A DNA stretch of 64,000 nt, taken from positions 9,073,225 to 9,137,224 of the forward strand of contig NC_059073.1 of the NCBI RefSeq assembly GCF_020497125.1, read 5' to 3'. The notes beneath the pieces were generated by a model. It saw only the letters and a list, made by a program, of their open reading frames with translations, ran no database searches and had not been told where the DNA came from. Source of the DNA: Mauremys mutica (taxonomy: Eukaryota; Chordata; Testudines; Geoemydidae). Positions 63,096 through 64,000 of this stretch are shown here, piece after piece (positions within the stretch are counted from its first letter, which is position 1; the number at the start of each line of letters is the position of its first letter). The position numbers were made by a program, and so were the translations under genes.

Positions 63096-64000
63096 AATGT
63101 TTTCTCAAAAAGGAGGGGTAGTTGTTCCCCCACCCACCCTGTTCTCCTGACCAAACCTCAACTTGGCCAATTACATCCTGCCTATTTCAATTTGTCCCTG
63201 TAGTTTCAACAGGATAAATTATGCTTTGTTCCTCCCCCTCTAAATAAATAAGCCTGTTGTGAAGAGAGAGGCTGATTGCCATATTCCCACCCCCGAGGCA
63301 GCCACTGCTGAGCTTTCGGAAGAGGAACCTCTGCGCACCCATCGGCGGAATGGCCCTAAATAAACGTTAAGTGTTATTAGATCGAGGCGTCACGAGAGAA
63401 CCAAGAAGATGAGGACTTGTGAAAAACGATACTTAAATAGTCTAGGAAAGAGGAGGATTGGGAGCCCAATAAAGCAAAGCAGAAACAAAGCAAACAGGTA
63501 TTTAGCTGCACCAGGAACAAAAGAGAGAGAGAAACATTAAAGACAGCGGGGCAGTGGATATTTCAGCTCGCAATAAAGAGCTGTCGAAGGACACAGAATG
63601 CACAGGAGAAAAATTGAGCGTCTTAAAAAGAAAATGATTGCAGGGAACAGAATGAGAAATGCCAGATTTGTTCCACGGCTACTTCATTTCAGGCTTTGCA
63701 GAGGTGGTAAAGGATGGAGAATTGCCCACATTGGGGACTGGCTGGTACATGGTAGAGACGGCGTTGCATAGTCTTGAGGCAGGCAGTGAAGAAACAGGGG
63801 CTGCTATATTTTACTGAGGGATGAACGCCTCATTATAAAGGGGACCTAGAAGATCCACAGTGGGCCAGGAGGGGATAAACCCGGTGCAGGCACTGCGATA
63901 CAAAGCCTTCTGGGGACACCTTGCAAGTTTGGGTACAGAGAGCATGCCGGTACTGGGCTGGCTGGGGATCTGAAGCACATCAGAACACGTAGCACTAGGA
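63096..64000. other. unannotated stretch to window end
   Basis: No gene or confident repeat. 63360-63690 is purine-rich and repeat-free in appearance. Confidence 0.4.

Overview
The window looks like intergenic or intronic DNA from a vertebrate nuclear genome, most probably a turtle. The strongest clue is a nearly complete tRNA-derived SINE at 48217-48397, which I recognise from memory as the cryptodiran-turtle (tortoise Pol III) SINE. CR1 LINEs, Penelope-like elements, MIR/CORE-SINEs, hAT MITEs and solo LTRs around it fit the same background. No host protein-coding exon, rRNA operon, CRISPR array or bacterial feature was found. All protein similarity I can support belongs to transposable elements: a clean CR1 reverse-transcriptase fragment (10891-11970, minus), a decayed RTE-clade endonuclease frame (32308-33465, plus), a Penelope C-terminal fragment (5093-5326, plus) and several broken CR1 fragments.

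Layout. 0-10 kb: MIR SINEs, two Penelope 3' ends with hammerhead-ribozyme-like motifs, CR1 tails, TIR MITEs, and a solo LTR with a 5-bp target duplication inside an older MIR. 10-12 kb: a second minus-strand LTR split by a young CR1. 12-19 kb: a G/A-rich minisatellite, an LTR-like promoter block, a cluster of palindromic fold-back elements and CA-rich simple sequence. 19-28 kb: an old CR1 carrying a nested CR1 with a 10-bp target duplication, a fold-back hAT element with two internal hairpins, and an LTR-like block with three CCAAT boxes at exact 26-bp spacing. 28-36 kb: a Harbinger-like fragment, a tRNA-Val pseudogene, an A/T-rich MITE split by an RTE LINE, and a mariner-like MITE. 36-50 kb: hAT MITEs with perfect 8-bp target duplications, a CR1 split by two other CR1 copies, a long CR1 and the turtle SINE nested in a GC-rich MITE. 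50-64 kb: mostly unique-looking sequence with MIR copies, a hAT element carrying a 52-bp palindromic minisatellite, CR1 fragments and a 5S-rRNA-derived sequence.

The window reads as layers of insertion. MIR copies and fold-back elements are the oldest layer. CR1, LTR and hAT copies land inside them, and the youngest-looking piece is the CR1 at 10801-11975. The most informative observations are two compensatory base-pair changes between the two hammerhead-like hairpins, the 49-bp perfect inverted repeat at the 5' junction of the second Penelope copy, the single-frame RTE relic whose three stops are all explicable by C-to-T changes, and a recurring A/T-rich MITE family. Family names were assigned by recall of consensus sequences, not by a database search, and boundaries without a target duplication are approximate.
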